Shown here: positions 1-12,597 of the stretch, one piece after another | Position numbering within the stretch: position 1 is the stretch's first letter | How the letters are laid out: every line of letters starts with the position of its first letter | Assembly (NCBI RefSeq): GCF_023343835.1 | Contig: NC_064433.1 | Coordinates: 181,677,777 to 181,741,776, forward strand | DNA from: Lagopus muta | Lineage: Eukaryota; Chordata; Aves; Galliformes; Phasianidae | Direction of reading: 5' to 3' | DNA: 64,000 nt | Program-made: the position numbers and the translations under genes | The notes under the pieces: generated by a model | What the model was told of the DNA's origin: nothing | Database searches by the model: none | What the model saw: only the letters and a program-made list of their open reading frames with translations

Positions 1-149
1 TGTAACTTCATTTTTTTGCATATGATTTGAAGTACTGTTTCACCCACAGGCAAAGCTTTAAGAGTTCTTAGGATTCTCACAGGATTACATTCAAAGAAAG
101 GCATTATCACCTTTTGAATTATTTCTGAATGATGCTGCTCTCTGTGTCA

Positions 150-1390
150 GTGAACAGCTACAATGTGAGGAGCTCATCTTGAAGATTGATAAAGAGACAA
201 GTGAGAGATCATGGGTTAGGATTAAAGGAAAGACAGAGCTAAGAGTCATTATAATAGAGGTCTGCTATGGGCCGCCTGACTGGGAAGAGCAAACACTTGA
301 GATTCTGTAATGACAAATAGAAGCAGCCCCATGTTCACAAGCCCTGGTCCTCACAAGAGACTTCAACCACTCTGACATCTACTAGAGTGACAACACAATG
401 ACCATCACATCAGCAATCCAAGATGTTTCTTGAAAACTTTGACGATAACTTCTTTCTTCAAGGAGATGAAGAGAGGTGCTATGCTGGACCTCATTATCAG
501 CAAAGAAGGGTTTGTTGGGAATGTGAAGGTCAAAGGCAGCCTTGGCTACAATGAAGCCCATGAATTCAAGATTCTTAAGGCAGCAAGTAGAATGCACAAC
601 AAGCTCACAAACCCTGGACTTCAGGAGAAAAGACTCTGGCACCTTCAGGAATCTGCTTGATAAAATCCTCAGAGAAGAAGGGGCCCAAGCAAGCTGGTCA
701 ATATTCAAGAATTTTCTTGCCAAGATCACAGAATCACAGAACTGTTGATGTTGGAAGGGACCTCTGGAGATCATCAAGTCCAACCCCCTGCTAAACCAGG
801 TTCTGTATGGTAGGTACCACAGAAAAGTGTCCAGACAGGTCTTGAATATCTCCAGAGAATGAGACTCCACAATCTCTCTGGGCAGCCTGTTTCCAGTGCT
901 GTGTCACATGAGCAATTCATCCAAACAAGAAGGACGTTAAACAAAAATGCCTGATATCATCTACTTGGGCTTATGCAAAGCATTTTATGTTGTCCTGAAC
1001 AACATTCTTGTCTCTAAAATCAAGATTCATGGATCTGATGGATGGGCCACTTGGTGGGTAAAGAATTGGATGGATAGTCACGTTCAAAGATGCAGTCAAC
1101 AGCTCAGTGTCCAGGGTGGAGATCAATGATGTGTGGTGAGAGGCTCTTCATCAGGAATTATAATGTTAGGACAGTGTGCAAGAGTGTTGAACTAAAAGAG
1201 GGTTCCTTAAATTAGATAAAAGAAATAAATTCTTTGAGGATTGTGAGGCACTGGAACTGGCTGCCCAGAGAAGCTGTGGATGCCCCATCCCTGGAAATGT
1301 TCATGTCCAGGCTGGATGAAGTGTTGAGCAGGAGATTGGAACTAGATGGTCTTTAAAGCCTATTCCAACACAAATGATTCTGTGATTCAT
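150..1390 (+). mobile_element. CR1 LINE, degraded ORF2 fragment, interrupted by a second CR1
   Basis: Plus-strand reading shows CR1 ORF2 traces: WVRIKGK and VCYGPPD from the endonuclease region near 210-280, RGAMLDLIISKEGFVGNVKV at 472-531, and RT-domain traces LGLCKAFYVVLNNILVSKI at about 965-1021 (equivalent to the family's KAFDxVxHxxLLxKL motif). The CR1 3' end follows at about 1200-1388 with TGGCTGCCCAGAGAAGC and a terminal attctgtgat. Frameshifts and stops make it inactive, and the region between the RT start and the 3' end is deleted. A minus-strand CR1 sits inside it at about 725-912. Transposition of a full CR1 uses target-primed reverse transcription; this copy cannot. Confidence 0.88.
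725..912 (-). mobile_element. CR1 3' end inserted into another CR1
   Basis: The sequence starts with the reversed CR1 terminus (tcacagaatcacagaa), then ttggaagggacctctggagatcat, the hallmark CR1 3' UTR, and runs to the gggcagcctgtttccagtgctgtgtca part of the ORF2 end. It is a 5'-truncated copy. Its orientation is opposite to the CR1 ORF2 sequence on both sides, so it is the later insertion. Confidence 0.9.
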
Positions 1391-3029
1391 ATGAGTTATT
1401 TAGATTTATATAATGAGGTTAATATGCCTGATAGCTCCTGTATCTGCCCTAGTCTGGTCTAATAAAAATAATATATTTCTTTACCAATTCTGATTCTCTA
1501 ATTCTACATATTGCATAGGGAACCCTCAGAATGGCTTTGGATTTACCTGGAAAATAAATAAATCCTTGGTTTACTGGGAAAGAGAGGAAAGAAAGAGAGG
1601 CTTCAAATGAAAGTGTATCTCAAATTCATTTTTTCCATTGGCTTACTGCTTTTTTTTTTTTTTTTAAATAACATTTATATGGCAACAAATTCAGACCCTT
1701 ACTTTTTGAAAATAGTATAAAGTGGGATTTCAATAAAAGATTTTTCCTCTTGGCCACCATAGACAGAAACCCTGTTTCTCGAGCATTTTCCATTTTTACA
1801 CATTCATGTTTCAGAATAGACAACTCCAGTGCAGAAACAGAAATAAAAATGTCAACTTTTTAAAAGCCTGAATCCTTATGAGATGCATAAGTTTATGTTT
1901 CATAGTGTTAAAATTTTCAGATCAGCTTTGTAGTTTTATTGCCTTCTTCCTGGGGACAAACAAATCAATAAGCAAAGTACTTATAAAAGCTCTTCAAAAA
2001 AAAGCTAAGATCATAAAAAGGTGGATAGATAGGTTAAGAATTTTATTAATGTTAAGATAAACTTTTAATGGTTTCTGTTATTGCAAGCTATTTTGGAAAA
2101 TATCCATTTTACTCATCTTTGTGTTTGTTATTTTATTTCAGTGACCTGACCATAGTGTATGGAGCACAGATCAAACAAGTACTGATCTCACATATTTTAT
2201 GAAATAAGAGGCAAAAAGACTAAGCGTGTAGCATTTGCATGTACACATGATCAAAATGAAATAAAAGAAGAATGTGGGGAAGAGAAACCTCCATATATTT
2301 AATAATAAATTACATTTTTCCTGAAAAACTTTGCTATCTTCAGAAATTAGGTGGATTAATCACTTATGATAGGTCATCCACTGACATGATTAATTTGACT
2401 GCGTATTAGCAATGCTAAAAAGTGCCCCATGAATAAAATTTATACATTCTGAGTCATGTTGACTTTGGCTGTTTACCATTTTAATTAATTAGAAATTTGT
2501 TTTCCTAATTATCTTGTGCATAATATTGCATACTGTAATAACTTGCAAAAATAGCAAGCTGAATGAACGCTGCTTCATAAAATCTAACGTACGGAACATC
2601 TGAAGTGTCCAACTGTCTTGAAGATTTAGTTGGATATATCTAGAAAAGTGGATGTTGTATTTAAATATGCAAAGAGTAATGGTAGTTCCAAATAAACATT
2701 CTTCCTTATGAACAGGGAAGAGAATCACAGAGACAGAAGAACAGTAACTCAATGCATTTCAAATATTCTTCTAGGTAGGCACCAGAAATCTACCAGGGCT
2801 ATAAGAGTTTCTAGAAGATCCTCTGTACTGCGCCATATTTTGTCTTTCTCAACATTTCATATGTGATATCAAGAAAGCAAGACTAATGCTACAGCAGAAG
2901 TCATCACAACAAGGCGAAGAAAAATGGCAGGTCTCATCAGAAATTCTTGTACATACAAGATCCTGATTGGTTTACAATCAGACTAAGGCTTTGCTGAAGA
3001 AGTGATTGACCTGGATCTCTGCTCAGAAG
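1391..3029. other. Intergenic sequence, nothing recognised
   Basis: AT-rich DNA between two CR1 elements. A 16-nt T run lies at 1650-1665. No gene or further repeat is recognised; 2,890-3,030 may be diverged CR1 continuing into the next element. Confidence 0.6.
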
Positions 3030-3866
3030 ACAAAGAACATCAGAATGTCCTCAAATAAATGTTTAAACAAACTATCCCCAGGTTCTGAGGTTACTGGCAG
3101 ATGAAATTTCAAAGCTGCTATCCAAGGATTGTGGCAGTCTGGTGAAGTTCCCACTGATTGGAAAAAAGGAAACAAAAAAAAAGGAAACATAACCTCATTT
3201 TCAAGAAGGTAAAAAGAAGATCCAGGGAACTAAAGGCCAGTCAGTCTCACTTCTGTGCTTCACAAATTCATGGAGCAGATTCTCCTGAAAGCCCTACTAA
3301 AGCACATGTAAAATAAAACAAGGTGGTTGGCGTTAACCAACGTGGCTTCATGAGTCTGAGGCCAACACCAGAAGAAAGATATGGAGCTTGTCGAGAGAGT
3401 CCAGACGTGGGCCACAAAGATAATTAGGGGGCTGGAGAACCTCTCCTAGGAAGAAAGGCTGTAGGAACTTGTCTTGTTCAGCCTGGAGAAGAAAGGGCTG
3501 AAGGAAGACCTCATTGCAGCCTTCCAATATTTAACGGGTGTTTATAAACAAGAGGGAAATCAACTTTGTATACAGATGGATAGTGATAGGACAATTATGA
3601 ATGCTTTTAATCTAAAGGAAGGGAGATCTAGATTAGATGACAGGGGAAGTTTTTCACTGAGAGAGTGGTGAGGTGCTGGAAAATGTTGCCCAGAGTGGCT
3701 GTGAATACCTCATCCCTGGAGCTGTTTAAGGCCAGGTTGGATGGGGCCCTGATCTAGTAAATGATCTAGTGGTGGGTAACTCTGCCTGTGGCATGGAGAT
3801 TGAAACTTAGTGATCCTTGAGGCCCCTTCCAACTCAAGACATTCTGTGAATTTATGATTCTATGAA
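3030..3866 (+). mobile_element. CR1 LINE, ORF2 C-terminal half and 3' UTR, internally deleted
   Basis: Near 3120-3290 the plus strand reads GEVPTDWKK and then the RT motif region (PVSLTSVLHKFMEQILLKAL-like). A jump follows to the ORF2 C terminus at about 3390-3760, with ATKIIRGLEN, RKG and the DLIAAFQYLTGVYKQEG segment, then SDRT and SRLDDRG. The 3' UTR ends at about 3864 with attctgtgaatttatgattctatga. A large part of the RT is missing between about 3360 and 3380, and several stops are present, so it is dead. Confidence 0.88.
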
Positions 3867-6664
3867 CTAAACATAGATCTTCAGTAGCTTTTTCTTTTTA
3901 GAAAATCTGCATTCTTCCTCAAAGATAGATAGGCCTCAAAAGGTCTGTCAGCATAGCCTAAAGACAGAATAGTTTCCTAAAATTTGCCTTGCTATGAACT
4001 TATTTTTTGCTTTGTGGCTGAAGAAAATGTAGATCGCATACAAGACTGAAGTTCATCAAGGATTGCCAAGGACTAATCTGATCCTTAATAGTGTAAATAT
4101 CCTGAGATGGAATAAATCAGAAAATCACTTGAAATCATTCTTCAGATCCAAATCTTCCTCGTTTGTCTTTGTTGTTGTTCTGTGACTTATTGATTTCATG
4201 TCCTGTGTCCTATTTAGTGGGATTTCCTCACAGTACCTTTCTTGGACATAATGTTATTTGTATGTAAGTCCAGATTCCTCATAGTTATTTTCATTAAGAT
4301 AGAAAAACCTTGAACGATCAAATAATTGTTCTCAATCTGTGGCCGTGTTTCATTAAAGGTTAAGAGAATCAAAACCCATGGAATGATTACAACTGAGATA
4401 CTTCTTCTCACAGTGATGTGTGTAAGGGCACAACAAACCAGAAGTAAAAGTGACCTTTCTATTAGCATTTATTAGTGCTGCCAAGGGTAACATTTCACAA
4501 TGCTCACAGCAGGAACCTAAAAGGTCACATAGTGTATTATTGGAGAATTAAAATATTTTGATCCAAAAGCATGAAGATAGGCCTTATTGAACGAAGCAGT
4601 TTTCTGCTTTATTTTTTAAACTCAGCTTCATTTGCCTATCAACCTGCCCGGTTCTGAACACTAAACAGATATTTTTACTAAAAACATTTCCCCTGCCTTT
4701 CTACTAATCAGAATGAATGTTTTATTCAAAGTTAGATCTAGTTAGCCTTGTGTTTAATTATATAAATCACAATTTCTTTCAATATTACAGCCTTCATACC
4801 TCATTTAAAATGTAATTGGAAATTTAATTCAGGAAGAATTCTGATGCTGTGTAGAACAGATAGTTCAAATATCTTTGTTATGTACTTCAGAGTTGTACAT
4901 CCCAGGAAAAGATCCATTGTGTGCTAGTGTTGTTCACTAAAATGTATTGCTGTGTACTTAAAATAAACAACTTTTTCACTGGGTTATGAGAAACTATTTT
5001 CAGAAATATGAATGCATTGACTCTGCTAAGATTATACGGGTCTTGTAACTGTAGTCTTTCTTCTTGCGTGTGTAGAATGATGATGAAGAAACATTAAGAA
5101 AAAAATTTAAAAGTCAATTTGACTATCCTCTAGGTAGGACTGTTCTTTCAAGATCTCTTTCCTCTTTTTAAAAAAATTTTGAAAAATAGAATATGGATAT
5201 TTAGAGAAAGAAAGTGCTCCCAGAAATGTTGCAAACTGTTCCTGCCTTACCTCTCTTTGTTTTTACACTGAGGTGAGGGATCACAGCTGGGATTTTTTAA
5301 ATAAAATCATGAATGAATATTTGAATAGGTACAGGACTTATGTTTCTGAGGTTTTAACAGCTGTGAGACCTGGAAAGGTAATTTGAGAAAAAGAAAGCTC
5401 ATGTGAATAGCTGCCTCGAGATCACATCTGTAGGGTTACAAGCCAGCTTAGCTTTTCTCCTGCCCCAAGGTCTGGTCTTATCAGTTGTGAAATCCTTCTG
5501 CCACTCTCTGAGAGGAACTGGATTTATACTACAAGTACTCTATTTAAAACTTTGGACTTGAGAATAGAGATCTCTTGTGGGTGGTAATCAGTTTTATTTA
5601 GATACATGATTACATGATCTTACCGTTATAATTTCAGTGATCGTAGTTTCCCACTAATTTTGAACGATTCCTGAAACTATTGAATGGAATTTAGAGAATG
5701 ACAAAACATCCTGTGTTCAATGACAACATTCTCCATTGCCTTCCAGTTTAACATTGCCAATAGTTTTTAAATTGTGCCATGTTTTATTAAAATTATGCTT
5801 AACAATACTGCAAATATTCTGCTTTATTGATATATTTAAGTGGAACAGAATAGCTAAGCAAAATACTTTCAAAATGGCTATTTTATTGTGTGCAAAAAAC
5901 CTTTGTGGACCAACCTTGTGACTGCGCTAAAGGTGAAAACAGTTTTGCTTGACATTTTCAATCTTCCTTAGACTCACGATGATGGTATTTGATCTATCTT
6001 AGTACTTCATTTACATACTAAATCTGATTTTCTTTAAGTTTCTAGGACTGGCAGAAAAATAACTGCCTCTCTTACCTGGGTCATCTTGTTCACCTCCTTC
6101 TATGAGCAGTACCTTTATTAACATCAGAGATTTTAAAAATTTATTTTATTATTTTAGAACTTTCAAGAATTGCAATAACCAAAATTCTTCCATGATCATA
6201 TGTTTTACACATCAAATCCAAAGCACAAAATTAAAGTTGCATGAAATCTTGATTGGATTTGCTGTCAATCAAGAATATTTCCTTTTTACATAAAGGCAGT
6301 CATTTATTAGCCTAGGTTAAAAATGTGAGCTTAAATTGATTCAAGTATATTAATGATATTGTTCATCAGGTTAGTGAGAAGTGTAAAGCTTTGTTATCTT
6401 TTCCACGGTCACATAGAAACATGAAAACTTGTCACCATCTCTTCCTCTTAAGTCTGATTGGTATGTATCAGAGTTCTGTGATGGCATCTTTCTGCAAAGC
6501 AAATGTAACACCAAATTTTTAATGAAATATAAAAACATTCATAGTACTAGAATAAGATATAAGATTTATCTTGGATTGCCTTATCTAAATAATATTATTC
6601 TACTTTACAATCATCTTTGGTCTTATCTGGTGCTTCAAACAAAGAGCAGAGTAACATCAAATTC
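3867..6664. other. Intergenic sequence, nothing recognised
   Basis: AT-rich DNA with only short chance open frames. No transposon, RNA gene or exon is recognised. Confidence 0.6.
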
Positions 6665-6840
6665 AGTCATAGAATTATAGAACATCCCAAGTTGGAAGGA
6701 ACTGGCAAGGATCGTTAAATCCAACTCCTGGCTTCACACAGAACCACTCAACATTGAAATCCTATGTCTGAGGCCATTGCCAAATGTTTCTCAAGCTCCA
6801 TCAGCTTACTGTGACCACTGCCCCAGGGAACCTGTTAAGT
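6665..6840 (-). mobile_element. CR1 3' fragment
   Basis: The reversed terminus tcatagaattatagaacatccc is followed by aagttggaaggaactggcaaggatcg and cctggcttcacacagaaccactcaa. The same subfamily signature (aacatcccaagttgga ... cttcacacagaaccac) recurs at about 45.55 kb, so the two copies come from the same CR1 group. It is diverged and truncated. Confidence 0.82.
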
Positions 6841-9800
6841 TTAACCTTCACAGTAAATTTGTTGTTATCATTATAGCAATGCAAACATGAGAGCATGACA
6901 GGACATGTATGATAATGTTACTCTTCAGGAACGCAAGCTGGAATTCCAGGATTCATAGTTTTGTTAGTTTATTTCTTAGGTGATATACTGATTTAACATC
7001 AATGTTAACAGCAGTGTTCATGAGATACCTTCATGATTTAATAAATGTAAAGTAATATCTGTACCAAGTTGACATCTTTATACTTACTGACATTTTGTGC
7101 TATGGAATGAAATAACTTTAAAAATAAGTAAATGGCAGAGGGAAAGAATAAGAAATGGTAATAATTTAATTTGCTTCACTCTTAATGTGACAAGCATCAT
7201 TCTGGCAGCTTCCTCATGAATGTACCTGAAGCAAGAAAAATTCTCTTTTTATCAGGTGCTCCACATAAAAAATAAACTGACTAAATTCCTTTCAGCATCA
7301 TAGCTATATGTTTTTCTTGTAAAGAAAATTAACTAATTTTTATTATGCAGATTACCATGCCTGGATTCTTACCATTTTTTTTATATTCTCAATGGATTTT
7401 CATATTTGTCACATTGTTAAAAAGTGGAGATTATTGTTTAAAAAGAGGGCTTCAATGACTGATTTAGGCTTCCAGTGTAGAACAGAATTCTGTTTAGATA
7501 TGAGCTCTACCACGTTTCCTTAAATCCAATCTGGCAACAAAGTGGAGCACGCCCAGTCAATGTTTCCTAGCACTTACCAAATTAAATTAGTTCATCACAT
7601 AAGAATTAAGAAATGTTCCTAAGTTTCCCTGGCAGCTGCCTTCCCCTTGACCATCAGCAGCAGGCTATTATAAGAAACACATTAGGAGGAATAAGTTTGT
7701 GTTTCTTTAGAAAATTGCGAAGTGCAAATGCTGTAAGAACAGGTTCCATTTCTTCAGAGACACAGACTTGTCTTCAGAAGAATACTTGGATTTATGCTAT
7801 AGGAAGCTCTGCGTTCAGCCCTGTTTGTTGAATAGATCTTCAACATATGCCATAGACTTTTATCTGGTTATATAACATGTAAGAAAAACATGGGTATTCC
7901 GCATAAACATTGTGTCCTTTGTAGCTGAGATTCAGAGCAACAAAGAAATTGGATAGATATCTTTGGGTTTTGATATATTTAGTTTCTACAGTTAAATCTG
8001 TTTACCAGTGACACTGTGTTGACAGGTAAGAGTTGCAGACTCTCTCCTCAGACAATAGAATCACAGAATCACATGATTAGAGGGGTTGGAAGGGACCTCT
8101 AGAGCTTGCTGTGTCCATCTCCCCTGCTAAATCAGGCTCCCTACAACAAAAATCCACTGAAGAAATGGGTTGTTGGTGTAATTGTACTATTTCACTTTTA
8201 GCACAGCAGTGATGTCTGGAATCCTTGCTGTGGTCCTTGCTGAACATGAAGTCCTGGACACAGATTCAGAAACAGTCTCTATATAAGACTTTATCATCTG
8301 TATGGGCATAGTACAGAAATGTCCAGTATGTAGAGAAGGAAGGCTGAAGGTCGCCTCAGATTGGTGATAACTGAAAAGATACTGCAGAGTTCTTTAAAGC
8401 TGTGGTTTATTTACTGGGACATATTGTTTCCTATGGAGAAGTACTGGAAACATTGGTATGTATGACAATACTGTGGGAAACAAGAAAATGAAGTTAGTGA
8501 CTACTTTAAAAGTGGTTGAAACACATTAGTGACGGAATTGGGTTTATAAGCATCAGTTTCTGTTTTACCTGCAGCATTTGTATAATCAGTGCTTGTCTGC
8601 CTGGGTAATTAAAGAAGTGTTAATGGTACCAATTAAGAAGTGAGAATGTGATTTATTGCTCTTTGTTACTTTCCAGGTCAGAGGAGATACAATAGGAAAA
8701 TACATATCGAGCAATCTAAAGACAATTTAAACTGAGATAGTTCTTTGCAATTTAGGCATTTAATTAAAAGATTTAAAGTTTAATTAAAAAGTTAAATCAT
8801 TTGTCTATCTGTGAAAAAAAATAAAGAGTACTTTTCCATTTGGATCAATTATATAACACAAAGCACAGTGAGATAAGTGTACTATTTTCTGGTCTGGAGT
8901 AACAGCATTTTTTCATGCATAACAGCGCAGCACATAAAAATGCATTTTAAGTACTGCAAGCAAATAGATAGATGGGTCTATTAAATCCAGTTAGAGAGTA
9001 AGTTTTAATCTAAAAGGATATTTTCTTCTTTATTTTTTAGAATGATAGAAAGACAGAAAGTCTTTTCTAATATAACGAAGACAGTAGATGAAAATCTAAG
9101 TCTTTTCAACATGCTTTAAACTTTCAAAATAACAACATTTTGCACTTACACAGTAGTAATAAACACTCAGCCAAACATCAAGGAAGAATAGTAAGGAATG
9201 AGATGTTGGTGGTAAATGTTTAATTAGCAATGTCTCCAAGGTCATATTTTAAATGATATCGATTAGGATTTAAAATTCAGAAATTCGTGATTTCATCTCA
9301 TACTTTACAGTTGTCTTTTCAACAAATGTGGTAAATTGAGTAACAGATTTGTGAATATCTCATAAATTCTAAAGCGTTTGGAAAAAATATAACCAGATCC
9401 AGATGCAAATGCCCATTGAAGAGTCATCTTTGAAAATAATAGGAGCTGCTATATATTCTTAAAAAATAATTCTGAATATTTCTGATATTTAGGCATATAA
9501 ATAGAGACTGAATCCTTATCAGCACTTTTTTCTTTTTTTTTTTTTTTTTTCCTGAGTAAATAAGGAATTGTTTGTTTCGACGAAAATTCTTTCTCTGGAG
9601 TGTCTCCCAAGGGAGATAAAATTGCCATTTAACTATTTTAAACTGCTCACTCTAGCTTGCTTCTGTGAGCTGGATCTGGATGGTAGTTGACTAAGGTGCA
9701 GACATGAGCTATAATTTATCTGTGAAAAACTCCTAGATAATAATCCAGATTTTGTCAAAGTTGCAATTGGTAAAAGATGAATAAAGCAGACTGAGGCATG

Positions 9801-10124
9801 CTAGTTCCCTAACATGTACAGTTTGGGGCCTATACTTAAAATGAGATATGAAGAAACTGGAGAGGTTTATCAGAGGCTATCAAGAGAGCTTTGGCCCAGA
9901 AAACACATTATGGTGGTGGTGAAAGATCTGTGTTTTTTAATGTGGTGAATAGGCAACTGGAAAGCAATCTTGTAATGGTTTACAACTACTGGAAATGTAC
10001 CTATGAGGACAAAAGTGACAATTTTTTCTTGATGTATATAGGAAACTAAAATGGCTGCAAAATGTCTATTGAAAAGTTCAGTAAGAACTTAAAGGGAAAA
10101 CTATTTCTAGGATATTGGTGGAGC
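6841..10124. other. Intergenic sequence with one CR1 fragment
   Basis: Apart from the CR1 piece at 8,055-8,150 and an 18-nt T run at 9533-9550, I see no feature. Confidence 0.6.
8055..8150 (-). mobile_element. Short CR1 3' end fragment
   Basis: The sequence aatagaatcacagaatcaca is followed by ggggttggaagggacctctagag and cccctgctaaatcaggctccctac. This is the CR1 3' UTR in reverse orientation, kept for only about 95 nt. Confidence 0.85.
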
Positions 10125-10315
10125 CAGTACAAGATGCTATGGAATATATGACCTTTGGAGTTCTCAAGACTTGGCTAGACAAAGCCTTAGCTGATACGAT
10201 GTAGTGTTGTTGGTAGTTCCCCTTGAAGTGGAAAATTGAACTAGACGCTCGTCGGAAGTTTGCTGGTGCCACCTGGTCACTCAGGTTGGACTCTTGAACC
10301 ACACAGACATTATGC
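10125..10315 (+). mobile_element. Probable old CR1 3' end
   Basis: The stretch gttctcaagacttggctagacaaagccttagctga and the later tagtgttgttggtagttcc resemble the end of an older CR1 subfamily, in which the ORF2 end (an FKTRLDKALAD-like segment) is followed by a UTR and a GGACTAGATGACC-like block. Here that block is gaactagacgctcg. The final attctgtg repeats are not clear, so the identification is by resemblance. Confidence 0.55.
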
Positions 10316-10565
10316 CAGTTGTGGAAATGGCACGTGCTAGAGACAACTTCTGTCAGGCAGCACAGATATGACTGAATCAGGTTTAGTTACTTCTACCCTG
10401 TGTCATCCTCCAGTGCTGTCCCTCTGGGACATGCATTTCTAGATTCTCCTGGATCTTCTCAGGATAAAACTCTATTGCAAGCATGACCTTGTTTTCCTAT
10501 TATAGAAACATTAATTTTCTCAGCTGTCATACAAACTTCAATTTATTTTAGACATTCTGAATTTC

Positions 10566-10592
10566 AATAAATAAATAAATAAATAAATAAAA
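10566..10592. repeat. (AATA)n microsatellite
   Basis: About six perfect tetranucleotide units. Confidence 0.9.
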
Positions 10593-12565
10593 TCAACCCT
10601 CCAAAAATCAGACAATAAAATAATGTTTTCTAGTCATGGAGACTAGACAAGGAATTCAGGGGAGTCAAAAATGGCTTAGCAAGGTTGTACCAGTAGCAGG
10701 ATAGCCACTCATGCTCTATTATTTGTTAGGAGACACCTAACATAACCACCGGCGTGATTCTGGAATCCAAAGCTTAGATTTGGTTTGATTCCTCAAACTT
10801 CCACAGTCTTTCCTATGTTAAACAAGTTACTTCATCCACTTCTTTCACTGCTTGTGCTCTTAGCTTTCTGTCTGCCAAGTTGGAAAATGCTTTCATAACT
10901 GCAAATAGAGAGCTGTACAATGAACATCTTAAACTCAGTCTAATGTGCTTATTTTTATTTCTGCTAATAGATGAAGTATGTGATAAAGTACCCAAAGTAG
11001 GGCCTTCTTCATTTGTCTTTGCACAATATCTTCATGTATCAAATAAAATTATTTCCTTTTCTTATCTTCAAATGATGTTCTGAAAATTCAGTTTAATAAT
11101 AAAATCTACATAGTGCAATAAGAATTGTAGAAGACAATAGCTTAGTCTTCACTGTAAGGTTTGAATCAACTGCAGTAAGGCAGTATGCATACACAAATTA
11201 TTCAAAAATAATTCATTAAGTAATCACTTATAAAGAGTGGGGAAAAAAAATACGATGTATGGAAGTCTGTGCCAAAACAATGCATGTACACAAACCGGCT
11301 GAATTAGGCCTGCTAAAAGCAACATCAATTGTGGTATGTCATAATTTTAAAATAGAAATTGTTAATTGTTACAGTATTTACAAACGTCGTTTTGAGGACA
11401 TAAATATATATATACCTCCTACTTTTCTCAGAAACCAGAACCTCTATTTTCCATGTTCTTTTTTGCTTGCGTAGGCACAGCGAAAAACAAATATAGTATA
11501 AATTACGTTGTGTGCAAACATCAACTTGTAGAATGTAATTTTTAGGTTGTACTTCAACACAATGATTGTCCTAGTAGAAATAAAAGCTACACAGTATTCA
11601 TGATGATTTTTATATGTAAAGGAATAGAATCTATTCAGATATTGTTGATTATGAATTGCCATGAATAGACTGCAAAATATGCATTGTTGAAGCTGTGACA
11701 ATAGTTTTCTAACAGTGGTTGTAAAAATCTGAAACAAGTTTTTCTATGAGATATAAAAATTAGATAAGATTTATATAGCAGTTCAAGAGCACAAACATTT
11801 TATAGATGTAAAAGAAACATACGTAAGGTAAAAATGAATCGCTCTTAATTTTATCTATTGCCATCATCAAGATTAAAGCTTTGAAATATCTACCTTCCCA
11901 GCTAAAATCTGTGGCTAAATGACTGAAACTATGCTTAAGATACATCTGATCTTAATTTCCCTGCTTTTTTAAAGGCAAGGACCTTCCACACAGTATTCAG
12001 TTGGAAGCCATTGAGTATGCAATGCACGTCATAATTTCATAACTCAGTCTCCAAGATAAGCACTGTATTCAAACATGAAATGACATTATTAAGTCTTAAA
12101 CCTATAAAAATACATACGATTTGTAGAGTTTTCTCAGTTGGAAATATCTAGCATTGAGTTAGACTTTGATTGTGGGGTGTTGCATAGATCAAAAACATAT
12201 CAGCTCTTGGCAGAGCTGATAATGCAAATGATTATGCTGGGGATTGATATACAGATTATCTTCTAAGAAAGTAAATTTAAGATAACCTTTCTCAATTTAT
12301 CACCTAATAATAGTCCAAGCAAAACATGTTTGGGCACGATCACAGGGAGAACTCTATAGGTTAAACACTTTTTTTTTTTTTTGGTTTGGCATTACACAGA
12401 TTTTAGTGTATATGAATTTGGTTTAGTTAGCTGGGAGTTCCTTTCTGTTAGATAACAGATGGATATAAAATGTATGTACCTGAATATTGGTGTAGCAACT
12501 AAATTACTGTGCTTCTCCTCCGTATAGGAATTTACAGATTTATCAGACCATATGCTGAGCTTTGG

Positions 12566-12595
<30 letters not shown>
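12566..12595. repeat. 30-nt A homopolymer
   Basis: An uninterrupted run of 30 A residues, the longest homopolymer in the window. No retrocopy with coding similarity is visible just upstream. Confidence 0.95.

Positions 12596-12597
<2 letters not shown>

Noticed and set aside
382..870. 162-codon minus-strand open frame
   Set aside because: It is antisense to CR1 ORF2 and crosses the nested CR1 insertion; no independent protein features.
12566..12595. Poly(A) tail of a processed pseudogene or SINE
   Set aside because: No coding similarity, RNA-polymerase III promoter or target-site duplication was evident around the A run.
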